A stretch of DNA of 64,000 nt from Rhinolophus ferrumequinum (GCF_004115265.2 NC_046295.1:72745008-72809007); one strand, 5' to 3'. Positions 23,626 to 36,480 are shown, numbered from the stretch's first letter. Notes: generated by a model not told the origin, from the letters alone. Numbers and translations: made by a program.

Positions 23626-24722
23626 GAATTAAATCATGGAGGTTGTGGGATGCACATTTATAACAGCTTACATGAATTTTGCGAGTAGAGAGAGTGAAGC
23701 AAGAAAATGCTGCTAAATTATTTTAGCAATAGAGAAGTCTGTGATTCATGATGATATTTTCAGATTAATTCTGGCTGCAGTAAATTCCTTTTTTTCAATC
23801 TCTAATACCAGAGGTCTTCCATGATTTTCTTTTCTCTTTCATAAATAAGGTACATATATCAGATACAAAATGTCATGCTTTGTATCGTCACCCGAGATTA
23901 CATAGTTCAATGAAAATGAAGCCATACTTTGAAAGAATTACATGCTATGTCCATTGGTGACTCCTTTTTTCCATCCAGCTTTGTAGGACTTGTAATTTTG
24001 ATAATGTCACTCAAAAACATATTTTACTATTTTAACTAACAATTGTTTTACACATGATGCACAATAAAATGTAAGTTTGTTATAAAGCACTGGTTGATAT
24101 GAGAGTATCTGTACATCCACAAAGGGACACTTGAATTCCTGACAGGATATTAAACGAATTTGTTATATGAAGTCACTCTTGTCTAAAAGTCCTCCTTTGA
24201 CTTGCCATGTTTCTTGACGTAGCCCGTAAGATAGCGTTTGTCTTGAATCCAATCCATATTATTGTTATTAAGGTCATCAAGTTTTAACTCCCATCTTTTC
24301 ATCTCTTCTTTTTGCGTCTGCCCTGTGTAAAGTGCAATATGTTCGTCCAACTTTAAAAATACAAAACTAATTAATACATAACCAGCAGATAGAGTCACAT
24401 TTCAGGCTGTGGTAGTGCCCTGATTTTATTTCTTTGGGTGTGAAGACTGAAATTAAAACATTTGAAGGAGTTTGCTATTTGATGTAGCTGTCAAGTATTA
24501 CTCTACATAATTTCCTTTATGACTCATTTATTTCATAACATAGGTTTAGACTTAGGCTACGAGTAAATGAAAACAATCTGGCTTTGTGGCCTCGCTTTTC
24601 ACATGTTTCCCCTTGAACTTCTACTCTTCATGTGTTTGCAAAGTTATGTTCTTGTCTTTTTAAAGGAGGAAGACACTGGCATTCAGATACTAAGACAATG
24701 GAGTCCATTACAATTGATGCTT

Positions 24723-25014
24723 CAGAAGTAAACAGAAATAGTCAGAGATATAGAGGGAAAAGTGATAGTTGCGAGAAGGGAGGGGGCTGGAGGTAAGGGA
24801 GAAGGGGAAGGGATCAGACAACATAAATTGGTAACTACAATATTGCCGAGGGGAAATGAAAGACAGTTTGAGGAATGTGATCAATAATGTTGTAAAGATT
24901 TTCTAAGGTGTCGGATGGGCACTTGTCTTATTAGGAAGACCACGTCACAGATGGTTTAGATGCTTGACCACTGCACTGAAGCTGAAGCTGGATAATATTT
25001 TAAGTATAATTTTT

Positions 25015-25092
<78 letters not shown>

Positions 25093-25256
25093 GTCACGAG
25101 ATGTGGAATACAGCATAGAGAATAGAGTCAATGGAATTGTAATGGATATATACAATGTCAGGGGGGCAATAGATTGGGGGAGGGAGGCTATCACTTTGTG
25201 AGGGGTGAAAAGTCTAACTATTGCATTGTTTTGTACACTTGAAACTAATAAAAAAA
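24723..25256 (+). mobile_element. L1 3'-end insertion (block C)
   Basis: Counterpart of 7318-7842, with flanks AATTGATGCTTC and AATTAATGGTTT and an A tail before the right flank. Confidence 0.7.
25014..25093. repeat. (CA)n(TA)n microsatellite
   Basis: Short CA run followed by about 60 bp of TA, replacing the simple CA run of units 1 and 2. The palindrome of units 1 and 2 is absent. Confidence 0.95.
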
Positions 25257-25859
25257 AATTAATGGTTTGCAGATATTGATGGTGCCTCGACCAGGTAACT
25301 AACAGAAGGATCAAGGCATAGTACAATCTTTTATAAATTTTCACACTGAATATTCGTGTGAATTCAATAAGAGATTGACTAAACTTTAAAGCAGATCAAA
25401 ATATTGATATTCTATGTTCTACATTTTGTTATGCATAGAAGTAGGAATGCAAATATTATTGGGATAAATTATTAGTGAAATCAGAAGGCTATAAAATACT
25501 ACACAAAATAAATCCCGCTTATGTATTCATAAAATTTTATGAATAAAGAACCATTTCAGAAGGATGGAAATAACTGAGGGAAGGGTGAAGTACTTTGACT
25601 TTATCCTTGGTTTTCATGTCTACATTATTTGGATTTCATTCAGGAGGCAGAGTTAATGTTTTAACCAGCACCAAAATGAAACCACACTGGGGAGAAAAAC
25701 CGCTCTTCACATCTCAAGCTATGACCCAACTGGGGGAGACAGAAATCTGGTAGGGAAGGGCCAGTAGGACGTCTTTCCGCATCTCCTTTGGGATCGCACT
25801 CATAGGGCAACCACCCTGACGTTCTTCCAAAGGAAGAAAAGTGTTTCCTCTGAGTGAGC

Positions 25860-26000
25860 CCTCAGAACCATCTGCCTCGGAGATACCTGGTCCCAGGTCT
25901 CATGAAGAAGCATCTCTGGAGGTAGAGCTGCGATCTGCATCTTTAACAAGCTCCCCAGGTGATTCTGCTGAACTCTAAAGTTGAGGGACTTCTGCCCTAG
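25860..26000 (+). mobile_element. MER5-like remnant (second)
   Basis: Counterpart of 8440-8580. Confidence 0.6.
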
Positions 26001-26101
26001 GGCATCTGTCTTGGAGGGAGGAAGAAATACACTGAGCAATTACTACATGTTTAATGCACGTCTCTAACCTAGAGTTTGGTGCCCTGACCCCTTGGTCCTT
26101 T

Positions 26102-26109
26102 CCCTAGGG
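26102..26109. promoter_or_regulatory. Candidate O/E core site, unit 4
   Basis: CCCTAGGG within TTCCCTAGGGGGAG, 682 bp before the ATG, same offset as in units 2, 6 and 8. Confidence 0.3.
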
Positions 26110-26343
26110 GGAGAATGTAGTCTTCACATCTCCATTTCTGAAGCTGGTGAAATGAGAAGAGTAAGCTCCAGGCTCTTGGCTTTCTCTCTGATATCAGTGA
26201 GAGGTTCAGGATCTCAGAACTTATAGGATCAATCTGGTATCCGGGTGTCTACAGAGAAACTGAGAAACCAGTCCCCATTCCTGAATGCTCGATGACTGCA
26301 GCATAATATTCAGAGAAGTACTAGACATCCTTCTTTGGGAACA

Positions 26344-26370
26344 GGTGTGTGTGTCTGTGTGTGTGTGTGT
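26344..26370. repeat. (GT)n microsatellite
   Basis: GT repeat with one CT interruption, 414 bp before the ATG. Confidence 0.93.
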
Positions 26371-26740
26371 ACACCAGAGCTCATCACCTCTCTGTGCTCT
26401 TGCTGAAGTCACCTCTCATTACTAGTTCCTAAGGACAGGGACACTGCAATCACCACTGTCCAATGACTCTCACACTTTAACCCCGAACCTTGGGGAGATG
26501 AGGAATAAGCCGGCTGGCTGCTCGGTGACATCCTGCCTGTAATCCCTAGAATAGTCCCATACCCTCGTCAAACACATCAAGCTATGGGTCCCGAAAACAT
26601 TACTAACTCAATTACCTTTGCCTGAGCTCCACCGATCCCAACACACTGAGTTTCTTCACTAGACATTTTGCACTATTTATTCAATGGAAAAAATGTTACC
26701 TCAGATAGGACAGCTCCTAGGCTCAACGGTTGCTGATTGT

Positions 26741-26768
26741 GCTTTTTTCACTGTCCTTTCATCCCCAG
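26741..26768 (+). promoter_or_regulatory. 3' splice acceptor before OR coding exon
   Basis: TTTTTTCACTGTCC then TTTCATCCCCAG ending at 26768, 15 bases before the ATG. Confidence 0.7.
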
Positions 26769-26783
26769 CAGACACAGGGCAGC

Positions 26784-27743
26784 ATGAGGCCTGAGAACCA
26801 GAGCAGCGTGTCCCACTTCCTCCTGCGGGGGCTCCCCATCCGGCCCGAGCAGCAGGGCGCGTTCTTCGCCCTGTTCCTGGCCATGTACCTGACCACGGTG
26901 CTGGGGAACCTGCTCCTTATCCTGCTCAGCAGGCTGGACGCTCGCCTGCACACGCCCATGTACTTCTTCCTCAGCCACTTGGCCTGCTCTGACATCTGCT
27001 TCTCATCTGTCACCGTCCCTAAGATGCTCGTGAACATGCAGACTCAGGACCAATCCATCCCCTATGCAGGGTGTGTAGCACAGATGTATTTTTTCATTTT
27101 TTTTACTGATTTGGACAATTTCCTTCTCACCTCAATGGCATATGATCGGTACGTTGCCATCTGTCACCCCCTCCACTACATGACCATCATGAGAGAGGGA
27201 CTGTGTATCTTTCTAGTAACCGGGTCCTGGCTCCTCTCTTGTGCCAATGCCCTGTCCCACACCCTTCTCCTGACCCAACTGTCCTTCTGTGATGACAACA
27301 CCATCCCCCATTTCTTCTGTGACCTTGGTGCCCTGCTCAAGTTGTCCTGCTCTGACACCTCCCTCAATGAGCTGGTCATTTTCCCAGCAGGACTGGCCGT
27401 TATTACTCTCCCACTAATATGCATCTTGATCTCTTATGGCCGCATTGGGGTCACCATCCTGAAGGTTCCATCTACCAAGGGCATTTGCAAAGCCTTGTCC
27501 ACCTGTGGCTCCCACCTCACTGTGGTGTCTCTGTACTATGGGACAATTATTTGGCTCTATCTTTTCCCCTCATCCAACACCTCCAGTGACAACAACATAA
27601 TTGCTTCTGTGATGTACACAGTGGTCATTCCAATGCTGAACCCTTTCATTTATAGCCTGAGGAACAGAGACATGAAGGGGGCCCTGGAGAAACTCATCAA
27701 CAGAGTAACAGTCTTATGTCATGATGTTCGCTCATCTTTATGA
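26784..27743 (+). CDS. OR1J1-like: OR1J1-like olfactory receptor (unit 4, intact)
   Basis: 319-residue odorant receptor with the same framework as unit 3: N5 sequon, GN in TM1, [12 protein letters not shown] in TM5, KALSTCGSH and a TM7 NPFIY. The start at 26784 lies just after the splice acceptor; the in-frame Met at 26730 precedes it. TM3 reads [10 protein letters not shown] with Asp109, as in pseudogene 1 and, from memory, in human OR1J1, so this is probably the ancestral state. Odd residues: Ala99 in CVAQM, Pro201 in TM5 ([10 protein letters not shown], where others have Thr) and Ile282 in [10 protein letters not shown] (others Thr). The TM5 proline might alter helix geometry. It ends in the CHDVRSSL tail. 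The ligand is unknown; function is inferred from the family. Confidence 0.95.
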   Translation: MRPENQSSVSHFLLRGLPIRPEQQGAFFALFLAMYLTTVLGNLLLILLSRLDARLHTPMYFFLSHLACSDICFSSVTVPKMLVNMQTQDQSIPYAGCVAQMYFFIFFTDLDNFLLTSMAYDRYVAICHPLHYMTIMREGLCIFLVTGSWLLSCANALSHTLLLTQLSFCDDNTIPHFFCDLGALLKLSCSDTSLNELVIFPAGLAVITLPLICILISYGRIGVTILKVPSTKGICKALSTCGSHLTVVSLYYGTIIWLYLFPSSNTSSDNNIIASVMYTVVIPMLNPFIYSLRNRDMKGALEKLINRVTVLCHDVRSSL

Positions 27744-28001
27744 CAGACGTTTTTATCACCAGACACTAGCCCCTTAATTTTTAGACTAGCATGGAATAAG
27801 TACACAGTGATATTTGATAACTTGAATAATATTCTGTTACAATCATTCTCTTTTCCCTTGCTATTCTTTAGTATAAATTATGAGTTCTGAAATGATATTA
27901 TTTATTATTGCTTTTGTCTATTATATTAAGAAACTACATAGTTAGTACAATTTATGTTTCTCCTTTTTTCCTGGAAATTGATTATATCTTTTTAAAAAGA
28001 G

Positions 28002-28465
28002 GTTTATTGGGGTAAAATCAACATATAAACTCTGTATATATTTAAAGTGTACCACGTGATGGTTTGATGTGTATACGTGGGGAAATGATCACCACCATCA
28101 AGCTAATTAATAATATATCTATCACCTCCACATAGATACCCTTTTATAATACCCTGTGTGTGCATGTGGTGAGAAAACTTCCAGTAAGATCCACCCGCTT
28201 AGCAAATATCAAGTATACAGTACAGTACTGTTAACTACAGTCATCAGGCTGTACTTCAGGTCTCAAGAACTTATTCATCTGGCATTCCTGAAACTTTGTG
28301 CATTCTGCTAAGTGAAATAAGTCAGACTCAAAAACCCAAGTACTGCATGATCTCACTTACATGTGGAATCCAAACTAGTCAAATTCAGGAACCAGAGAAT
28401 AGAATGGTGGTTTCCAAGAGCCAGGGGAAGGGGCAAAAGGGGTGACATTGGGAATTTAGTAGTTT
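28002..28465 (+). mobile_element. Old L1 3'-end fragment (block A)
   Basis: Counterpart of 1729-2210. Confidence 0.7.
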
Positions 28466-29014
28466 CTATGAATTGTTAGAAGATAGTGGCATAGAAACCT
28501 TGCAGAATTGGATATTTGTAAAGTATTTGCCTTTCTATAGTGCCCTTTATTGCTCCATAAAATTATCCACTTTTGTGAGTTCAGCTGCTCTGCTTATAGA
28601 CTCAACGCTTATTCTGCATTTTAGGGACATTGATCATACTTATAGACGATCATAACCTTCATTATATGGCTAATCGTCTCTGAAGCTTTCTGACTGATGT
28701 GTGAGTATCAGTCAAGAGACAGGCTCAATCCAGATACCGAAAGAGAAAGACAAAGAAAGCATCCATAGTGGAGACTATCGTTGTCCCCACTGAATTTTGT
28801 GACTTTCTCATTCTATATTTTCATTATCTGTCTTCCTCAAAATCATTTCTTCTCATCTTAGTGACCCCAGGTAGGATCATGAGCCTGAGTAATCTAACTT
28901 CTTTGTCATCCAGTGAAGGACCACACAGTTCTCTTTCTTCAGGCTGTACTTAATTAAGGAGAAACAGGATAACAAATACTTCTGAGACTTAGCACCATGT
29001 CGCTGTCAGGAGTA

Positions 29015-29125
29015 TTTGTGAAAGCTAGATCCCAATTGCAACCTGTATCTGCCAGAGTGTGTGGCCTCAGGCAATTAACTTCCCTGAACCTCAATTTCTT
29101 CTTCTGTGTAAACTGAAAAACTATA
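29015..29125 (-). mobile_element. MIR SINE fragment, minus strand
   Basis: TCAGGCAATTAACTTCCCTG and following TTCTTCTTCTGTGTAAACTG. Confidence 0.6.
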
Positions 29126-30189
29126 ACACATCTAATAGACTTTTGCTTTGAAATTAATGAAATGCTAAATGTGGCTTAGCATTACAACTGACCAAGAAAA
29201 TCAAATACTAGTTTTCCTTACCTATGCATCCTGGGGAATTGTGGGGCAGAACTTGCACAGATACACCTGAATTATACTGACTATGGGAGACTGGCATGTA
29301 GATGATAACCCCATTCAAAGAAAAGCAGCTGCCCTAGGATACAGCAACACATCTTCACTGGCTTAAACTAGACCCTAATGACTACTGAGCAATAGAGGAG
29401 TGAATTGGTAGGTGGGCAGATCACAAACAGGTCAGAGGAGTAACTTACTCCTACTTGTTTAATGTTCATTCAGAGTGGCCCCTGACCTACAGCTCATGAG
29501 GCTGCCTTTGAGAATCCCTGCTTTCATTGTGGAAGGACAAAGATTGCCCCCACTCCCACCCTGCCCTATGTAGCTTCAGGCCTGGAGTCACTTTGTCGCA
29601 GGCTCAGTCTCAACCAGAAGCCTGAACAAAACCGAGTAGGGTTAGAACCTTTCTTGCTGGTCTAGACAAAACATACCTTGTTGGCCTACACACCCATGAG
29701 TACCTGGCTCAGTTTCTCTGACTGCAGTTCTGTTGCATGGATCCCTGACCACCTGCCTGCCCCTGCCTGAGCTATCCTTGAAAAAGGTAACACTCTCATT
29801 CGAATTTTTAGCCATGGGTTGGTGACATTGCTCTGCATGGAGCTTTCTCATGAAATGTCAAGTCCACTTGCCTGCTGGGAAGTGTTTTATCACCAACTAA
29901 CCTGCTGGAATAGCTTTCCCTGCTTGTGGACTGCCCAAGCAAACTGGTAGGTACCATGTTGATTTGCATACATATATAGAACTTCTGGAAATCGCTTTGG
30001 AAGTATGTACTTTATTTGGGGTATTTCCCCTCAGCCATGCCAGGACTGGCTCATGACCTTCCCCAGTGAAGCATCTCTCTGGGTCAGGACAAAGTTTGCC
30101 AGATAAAGTTTACAAATACTTCTGGAGGCTACTAAGCACTGACACTTCAATTGACCATCTCGCATCCTTCTCAAAGTTAAAGAAACATT

Positions 30190-30395
30190 AATTCTTTATA
30201 TATGTATATTTATGGGATGTGGAATACAGCATAGGGAATAGTCAATAGCATTGTAATAATGATATACGATGTCAGAGAGGTAGTAGATTGGAGGACGGGG
30301 GTTATCACTTTGTGAGGGATATAAATGTCTAACTATCACATTGTTTTGTACAGCTGAAACTAAAAAACAATACAAAACACAGTTAAAAAATGTAA
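30190..30395 (+). mobile_element. L1 3'-end fragment (block B)
   Basis: Same element as in unit 1, with only a short TATATGTATATTTA microsatellite. Confidence 0.65.
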
Positions 30396-30469
30396 CAACA
30401 GACAGACCTTTCTCAGGGGAAAGGAATCATAACATTACAGAATTAGGAGTTCAGCTTTTATATTTTAGC

Positions 30470-30600
30470 TCTGGATTTTATATGTACATATATTTTTTCT
30501 ATATATTACACATATTGCACATATGTTCAAAATTATATATAAGTAAATTGAATATATTATATATATATGTATATATGTATATGTACATATATATGAAGTT
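30470..30600. repeat. AT-rich tract
   Basis: TATA/TGTA-rich counterpart of 4225-4325. The SINE site of units 1 and 2 is empty just downstream, near 30675-30700. Confidence 0.8.
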
Positions 30601-31079
30601 TCAACTGTGACGTGAATTTTCCTAGTAAAAAATGATCTTATTTTGTGACAAATGGAATGTGGATGAGAGGAAACACTAAAGATTTAGAATCACTTTCATT
30701 TTGAAGAAAAAAGAAGAAAAAACCTACAAATATTGCTTTGATTAGTATCTTAGAATCCAAAAGGTGTTTTTGAGGAAGAAGCTATAAATCACATTAGGAG
30801 GGAACTCAAGTTTATACATATTTTAATTTTTGTCATTAAGGATAGAAAAGTTGTAGTTATACAGGAAAAACAGCGAGACTTTCCTTATAGATTCTGTTGT
30901 TGAATAGCCACTTAACAAGTTACCTAATCTCTGTCAGACATCAGTGTGCCTAGCCCTGGTCAGACACAGCTGGATAAAGACTGGACATCCATGCTAAAAA
31001 AGGGGACATTCTAGTAGTTTAGAGACAGGTGAACTGAAAAGTATGCATGAGTAGTAAAATGTTCTCCAATATAAGACTC

Positions 31080-31240
31080 CTAATAATCACCAGGCTTATG
31101 CATGATTACTGTGTATTAGGCACTATATTAAGAGCTTTACCTGTATCATCTCTTCTCTTTTAATCCTCATAATAACCCTATGAAGCATATACTGTTGTGA
31201 TCTGTATTTCTCAGTTGAGGAAACTGAGGCTTGGTGACAA
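31080..31240 (+). mobile_element. MIR SINE fragment, plus strand
   Basis: As in unit 1, with a CTCTT duplication in the ATCTCTTCTCTTTTAATCC segment. Confidence 0.8.
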
Positions 31241-31849
31241 TGACATAATTATAATAAATGGTAGTAGCACAATGGAAGATTTATTAATAGTTAAAGCTGC
31301 CTGGATGTCAGCAAAAGCTTTACAGGATAAGTGGTTCTTCAGCGGGTCGTCTCTTATTTCAGGAGATTTTGGAAAACTCTTATATTTTGGGATTGTAATC
31401 TCAGGCTTTAACACACCTCAGAATCTAAAGAATTAGCTATATTACTTCAGTATGATCTCTTATGCAGACTTTAATGGGCTTTCTTTTCGTCTTCTTGTAT
31501 CTATTGAAATCAAAGAATCCAAACTACTTATCACTTAAGTAACAAGAAATATATGACTCTCTACCCATGGTATAAAATGTCACAACAGCTCTGAAGATGA
31601 ATGTCCTAGAGGAGACCAAGACTGCCCAGGGGTCCCCTCCCCCGACCTTTGCCGACACTGTGTGGTTGATATTTCTTAGCCCCTATACACAATCATTATG
31701 AAAACATGCTTCATGCTGGCCTCCTTTGTAAACACAACCAAATTACAATGCATACTCTCTGATCACGTAATTGCTTTCCTACAAATGCCACTCTAGTTAG
31801 AGTAATGACTATCCTTCATGGACATCTGCCTTGCCTAGTGAAGAATGAA

Positions 31850-32045
31850 GCAAAGCTTCTCAAACTCTATGTGCACAAGATTTCCCAGAAACTTGTGAAA
31901 ACACAGATTCCTGGAGTCTACCACCATGGATTCCGATTCAGTAGTTCTGGGGTGGGACCCCAAAATTTGCATGCATGACGATGGGACTCCACGTGATGCT
32001 GGTGCTACTGATCTATGAACTGTGCTTTGAAGAGACTGGTGTAAA
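31850..32045 (+). mobile_element. MER5-like hAT remnant
   Basis: Carries GACGATGGGACTCCACGTGA, a variant shared only with unit 7 (58688). Confidence 0.65.
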
Positions 32046-33141
32046 GAATTACATCATGGAGGTCGTGGGAGGCACATTTATAACACCTTACAGGAATTCT
32101 GCGAGTGGGGAGAGTGAAGCAAGAGAATGCTGAAATTACTTTTGTAATAAAGAAATCTGTGGTTCATGTTGATATTTTCAGATTAATTCTGTCTGTAGTA
32201 AATTCCTTTTTTTTGAATCTCTAATACCAGAGGTTCATCTCTGACTTTCTTTTCTCTTTCATAAATAATGTAGATATATGAGATACTACATATCATGCTT
32301 TGAATCATCACCAGAGACTACATAGTTCAATGAAAATGAAGCCAAAGCTTTGAACGAATTACATCCTATGTCCATTGGTGGCTTCTTGTTTCCATCCAGC
32401 CTGGTGGGATTTCAGTGTGACTTGTAATTTTGCTAATGACACTCAAAAACATATTTTACTATTTTAACTAACAATTGTTTCACACGTGATGCACAATAAA
32501 ATGTAAATTTGTTATAAAGCACTGGTTGATATCAGAGTATATCTACATCCACAAAGGGACACTTTAGTTCCTGATAGGACTCAAATGATTTTGTTACATG
32601 ATGCCACTCTTGTCTAAAAGTCCTCATTTGACTTGCCCTATTTCTTGACATAGCCCGTAAGATAGTGTTTATCTTGAATCCAATCCATATTGTTGTCATT
32701 ACGGTTATCAAATTTTTACTCCCATCTTTACATCTCTTTTTTGAGTCTGCTATATGCAAAGTGCAATATGTTTGCTCAACTTTATAAATACAAAAATAAT
32801 TAGCACATAACCAGCAGGTGGAGTGACAATTAAGGCTGTGGTGTTGCCCCAATTCTAGTCTGTTTGGGGTGTGAAGATTGAAATCAAAATATTTGAAGGA
32901 GTTTCATATTTGATATATGTGTCGAATATTATAATGTCAACTTTCCTTTATTACTCATTTATTTAATCTATAGGCTTTGACTTATGCTACGAGTAAATGC
33001 AAACAATCTGGCTTTCCTGCCTTGCTATCCACATGTTTCCACTTTGATTTCCTCTCTTCATGCATTTTCAAACTTAGATTCTTGTGTTTTTAAAGGAGCA
33101 AAACACTGCCACGCAGATACTAAGACAATGGAGTCCATTAC

Positions 33142-33153
33142 AATTGATGTTTT
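33142..33153. other. Empty insertion site of block C
   Basis: A single AATTGATGTTTT is followed directly by GGGAGACACTGAAG. In units 1, 2, 3 and 5 this point carries about 500 bp of L1 between two copies of the 12-mer. Confidence 0.8.
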
Positions 33154-33729
33154 GGGAGACACTGAAGTTACCTTGACCAGATAAGTGACAAAAGTTCAAG
33201 GCCCAGTACAATCTTTAACAAAGTTTCACAGTGAATCTCTGTGTCATTCAATAAGAGATTGACTAAGACTTTAAAACAGATCAAAATATTGATAATCTAT
33301 GTATTCTATAAAATGCTATGCATAGAAATAGGAAAGTAAATATTATTATAATAAATTATTATAGAAAATCAGGCTAAAAAACTATATAAAATAAATCCTA
33401 TTTGCATAAATATAAAATTTTATGAATAAGAAACCATTTTAGAAGCATATAAATAACTAATGGAAGGGTGAAGTCCTTTGCCACTATCCTTTGTTTTCAC
33501 ATCTACATTATTTGGATTTCCATCATGAAGCTGAATTAATTTTATAAGCCCAAAACCAGAAAGGAATACTCCTGGGAAGAAATACCCCATTCACACCCCA
33601 AGCTATGACCCAACTGGGGGAAACAGAAATCTGGTAGGGAAGGGCCAGTAGGACGTCTTTCCTCATCTCCTTTGGGTGGTACTCATAGAGCATCCACCCT
33701 GACGTTCTTCCAAAGGACAGTGTTTCTTC

Positions 33730-33885
33730 AGAGTGAGCCCTCAGAACCATCTGCCTCAGAGATACCTGGTCCCAGGTCTCATGAAGAAGCATCTCTGGCA
33801 GTAGAGCTGCGATCTGCGTCTTTAACAAGCTCCCCAGGTGATTCTGCTGAACTCTAAAGTGAGGGACTAGTGCCCTAGGGCATCT
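33730..33885 (+). mobile_element. MER5-like remnant (second)
   Basis: Counterpart of 8440-8580. Confidence 0.6.
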
Positions 33886-34217
33886 GTCTTGGAGGGAGCG
33901 AGAAATACACTGAGCAATTAGTACATGTTTAATGCACATCTCTAACCTAGAGGTTGTGCCCTGTCCCCTTGGGTCGTTTACTTTGGGGTAGAGTGGAGTC
34001 TTCACGTCTCCATTTGTGAAGGTGGTGAAAGGAGAAGAGTAAGCTCCAGGCTCTTGGCTTTTAACTGATGTCAGTGAGAGGTTTAGGACCACAGACCTTG
34101 TAGGATGAATCTGGTTCTGGGTGTCTAAAGAGAAGCTGAGAAACCAATCCCCACTCCCTGAGGCTGGATGACTTCAGCATAGAATTAGAGCAGCACTAGA
34201 CACCCATCATCGGGAAC

Positions 34218-34219
<2 letters not shown>

Positions 34220-34261
<42 letters not shown>
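34220..34261. repeat. (GT)n microsatellite
   Basis: Long uninterrupted GT run, 419 bp before the ATG. Confidence 0.95.
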
Positions 34262-34263
<2 letters not shown>

Positions 34264-34636
34264 ACACCGGAGCTCATCACCTCTCTTGTGCTCTTGCTGA
34301 AATCACCTCTCATTACTAGTTCCTAAGGACAGGGACACTGCAAACACCACTGGCTAATGACTCTCACACTTTAACCCCCCGAGCCTTGGGGAGATGAGGA
34401 ATAAGCCGCCTGGCTGCTGGGTGATGTCCTGCCTGTAATCCCTAGAATAGTACAATACCCTCATCAAAGGCATCAAGTCTCGGGCCCAGGAAATATTACT
34501 AACTCAGTTGCGTTTGCCTGAGCTCCGCTGGACACATCACACTGAGTTCTTCAGTAGAGACCTTTGCATTATTTATTGAATGAAAGCAATGTTACCTCAG
34601 ATAGGACATCTCCTAGGCTCAACAGTTGTTGATTGT

Positions 34637-34664
34637 GCTTTTTTCACTGTCCTTTCATCTCCAG
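34637..34664 (+). promoter_or_regulatory. 3' splice acceptor before OR coding exon
   Basis: TTTTTTCACTGTCC then TTTCATCTCCAG ending at 34664, 15 bases before the ATG. Confidence 0.7.
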
Positions 34665-34679
34665 CAGACACAGGGCAGC

Positions 34680-35621
34680 ATGAGGCCTGAGAACCAGAGC
34701 AGCGTGTCCCACTTCCTCCTGCGGGGGCTCCCCATCCGGCCCGAGCAGCAGGGCGCGTTCTTCGCCCTGTTCCTGGCCATGTACCTGACCACGGTGCTGG
34801 GGAACCTGCTCCTTATCCTGCTCAGCAGGCTGGACGCTCGCCTGCACACGCCCATGTACTTCTTCCTCAGCCACTTGGCCTGCTCTGACATCTCTTTGTC
34901 ATCTGTCACCGTCCCTAAGATGCTCGTGAACATGCAGACTCAGGACCAATCCATCCCCTATGCAGGGTGTGTAACACAGATGTATTTTTTCATGTGTTTT
35001 GCCTCTTTGGACAATTACCTTCTCACCTCAATGGCATATGATCGGTACGTTGCCATCTGTCACCCCCTCCACTACATGACCATCATGAGAGAGGGACTGT
35101 GTATCTTACTAGTAACTGGGTCCTGGCTCCTTTCCTTTGCCAGTGCCTTACCCCACACCCTTCTCCTGGCCCAGCTGTCCTTTTGTGATGACAACACCAT
35201 CCCCCATTTCTTCTGTGATCTTGGTGCCCTGCTCAAGTTGTCCTGCTCTGACACCTCCCTCAACGAGCTACTCATTTTCACAGTAGGAGTGGCCGTTATT
35301 ACTCTCCCTCTAATATGCATCTTGATCTCTTATGGCCGCATTGGGGCCACCATCCTGAAGGTTCCATCTGCCAAGGGCATCTGCAAAGCCTTGTCCACCT
35401 GTGGCTCCCACCTCACTGTGGTGTCTCTGTACTATGGGACAATTATTTGGCTCTATTTTTTCCCCTCATCCAACACCTCCAGTGACAACAACATAATTGC
35501 TTCTGTGATGTACACAGTGGTCACTCCAATGCTGAACCCTTTCATTTATAGCCTGAGGAACAGAGACATGAAGGGGGCCCTTGAGAAACTCATCAACAGA
35601 GCAAAAGTCTTGTCTAAATGA
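34680..35621 (+). CDS. OR1J1-like: OR1J1-like olfactory receptor (unit 5, intact)
   Basis: 313-residue odorant receptor, complete frame from MRPENQSS to VLSK. All family motifs are present (N5 sequon, GN at 41-42, DRY at 121-123, SY at 217-218, [14 protein letters not shown]). This is the most divergent copy in TM3: [11 protein letters not shown] at 105-115 replaces [11 protein letters not shown], so residues 105, 106, 108, 109 and 113 all change. TM4 and loop: [16 protein letters not shown], with Phe153 and Pro158. TM5: TVGVAVITL. Ala231 gives PSAKGICK where others have PSTKGICK. The short tail VLSK arises because the reading frame meets a TGA that the 319-residue copies pass. Start chosen as in the other units; the in-frame Met at 34626 precedes the acceptor. 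Its divergent TM3 makes it the copy most likely to have a distinct odorant range, which is inference. Confidence 0.95.
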   Translation: MRPENQSSVSHFLLRGLPIRPEQQGAFFALFLAMYLTTVLGNLLLILLSRLDARLHTPMYFFLSHLACSDISLSSVTVPKMLVNMQTQDQSIPYAGCVTQMYFFMCFASLDNYLLTSMAYDRYVAICHPLHYMTIMREGLCILLVTGSWLLSFASALPHTLLLAQLSFCDDNTIPHFFCDLGALLKLSCSDTSLNELLIFTVGVAVITLPLICILISYGRIGATILKVPSAKGICKALSTCGSHLTVVSLYYGTIIWLYFFPSSNTSSDNNIIASVMYTVVTPMLNPFIYSLRNRDMKGALEKLINRAKVLSK

Positions 35622-35690
35622 TGTCAGCTCACATTCAAGACAGACGTGTTTATCACCAGATGCTAGCCTCCAATTTTAATCCCAGCATGA

Positions 35691-35696
35691 AATAAA
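35691..35696 (+). promoter_or_regulatory. Candidate poly(A) signal
   Basis: AATAAA about 70 bases after the stop codon, in CATGAAATAAATGCTC. Most other units have AATAAG here; unit 8 also has AATAAA. Confidence 0.35.
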
Positions 35697-35882
35697 TGCT
35701 CAGTAAATATCTGATAACTTGATTATATTGTTACAGTCACTCTCTTTTTCTTGCAAATCTTTAGCACAAATTATGAATTCTTATGTGATATTATTACTCT
35801 TGTCTATTAGATTAAGAAACTACACAGTTAGAATTTATATCTCTCCTTATTTCCCGGGAATTGATTTGTTCTTTTTAAAACA

Positions 35883-36033
35883 GGTTTATTGGGCTAACAT
35901 TGACATTTAAACACTGTACATATTTAAAGTGTACAACCCAATGTTTCGATATGTATACGGGGTGAAATGATCACCACGATCAGGTTAATTTTAATATATC
36001 CATTGGAAAAAAAATGAGACTTTTAACTGAAAG

Positions 36034-36085
<52 letters not shown>

Positions 36086-36480
36086 ATCACCTCCACATAC
36101 TCCACATAGTGACCATTTTATTTTATTTTGTGCGTGTGGTGGGAAGACTTCACTTAAGATTCACCCTCTTAGAAAATATCAGTACACAGTACAGTAGTTT
36201 TAACTACAGTCATCACGCTGTACTTTAGATCTCAAGAACTTATTCATCTGCCATAACTGAAACTTCGTACATTCTGCTAAGTGAGATAAATCAGAATAAA
36301 AAGACAATTACTGCATGAGCTCACATACATGTGGAATCCACAATACTTGAATTCACAGTAGCAGAGAAGAGAATGGTGGTTGCCAGGGGCCAGGGGTTGG
36401 GGCAAATGGGGTGACACTGGGAATTTATTAGTTTTTATGAATTGTTGGAAGATATTACCATAAAAAGGTTGCGGATTTGG
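35883..36480 (+). mobile_element. Old L1 3'-end fragment (block A), interrupted
   Basis: Counterpart of 1729-2210, split by the insertion at about 36004-36083. Confidence 0.7.
36004..36083. repeat. Small insertion ending in (TA)n
   Basis: ATGAGACTTTTAACTGAAAG followed by a long TA run, between ATATCCAT and ATATCCATCACC. The same insertion is in unit 8 (62683-62748) and in no other unit. Confidence 0.85.

Larger units (their letters stand above)
17564..26278. repeat. Tandem duplication unit 3
   Basis: Same layout as the others, without the SINE, with a small inverted-repeat transposon (20224-20411). Stretches with no recognised gene: 19760-20220, 20680-21740, 22210-22670, 22840-23440, 23625-24710 and 25256-25850; they match the other units. 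Confidence 0.85.
26279..34154. repeat. Tandem duplication unit 4
   Basis: Shortest complete unit. It lacks block C and the SINE. Stretches with no recognised gene: 28465-29010, 29125-30190, 30600-31080, 31240-31850, 32045-33140 and 33153-33730. The last half is closest to the same part of unit 7. Confidence 0.85.

Noticed and set aside
26730-26783. Upstream in-frame start ([18 protein letters not shown]) in units 2, 4, 5, 6, 7 and 8, and a longer one in unit 3
   Set aside because: The Met lies in the pyrimidine tract before the splice acceptor, so it should be intronic. The family start is MRPENQSS or similar.
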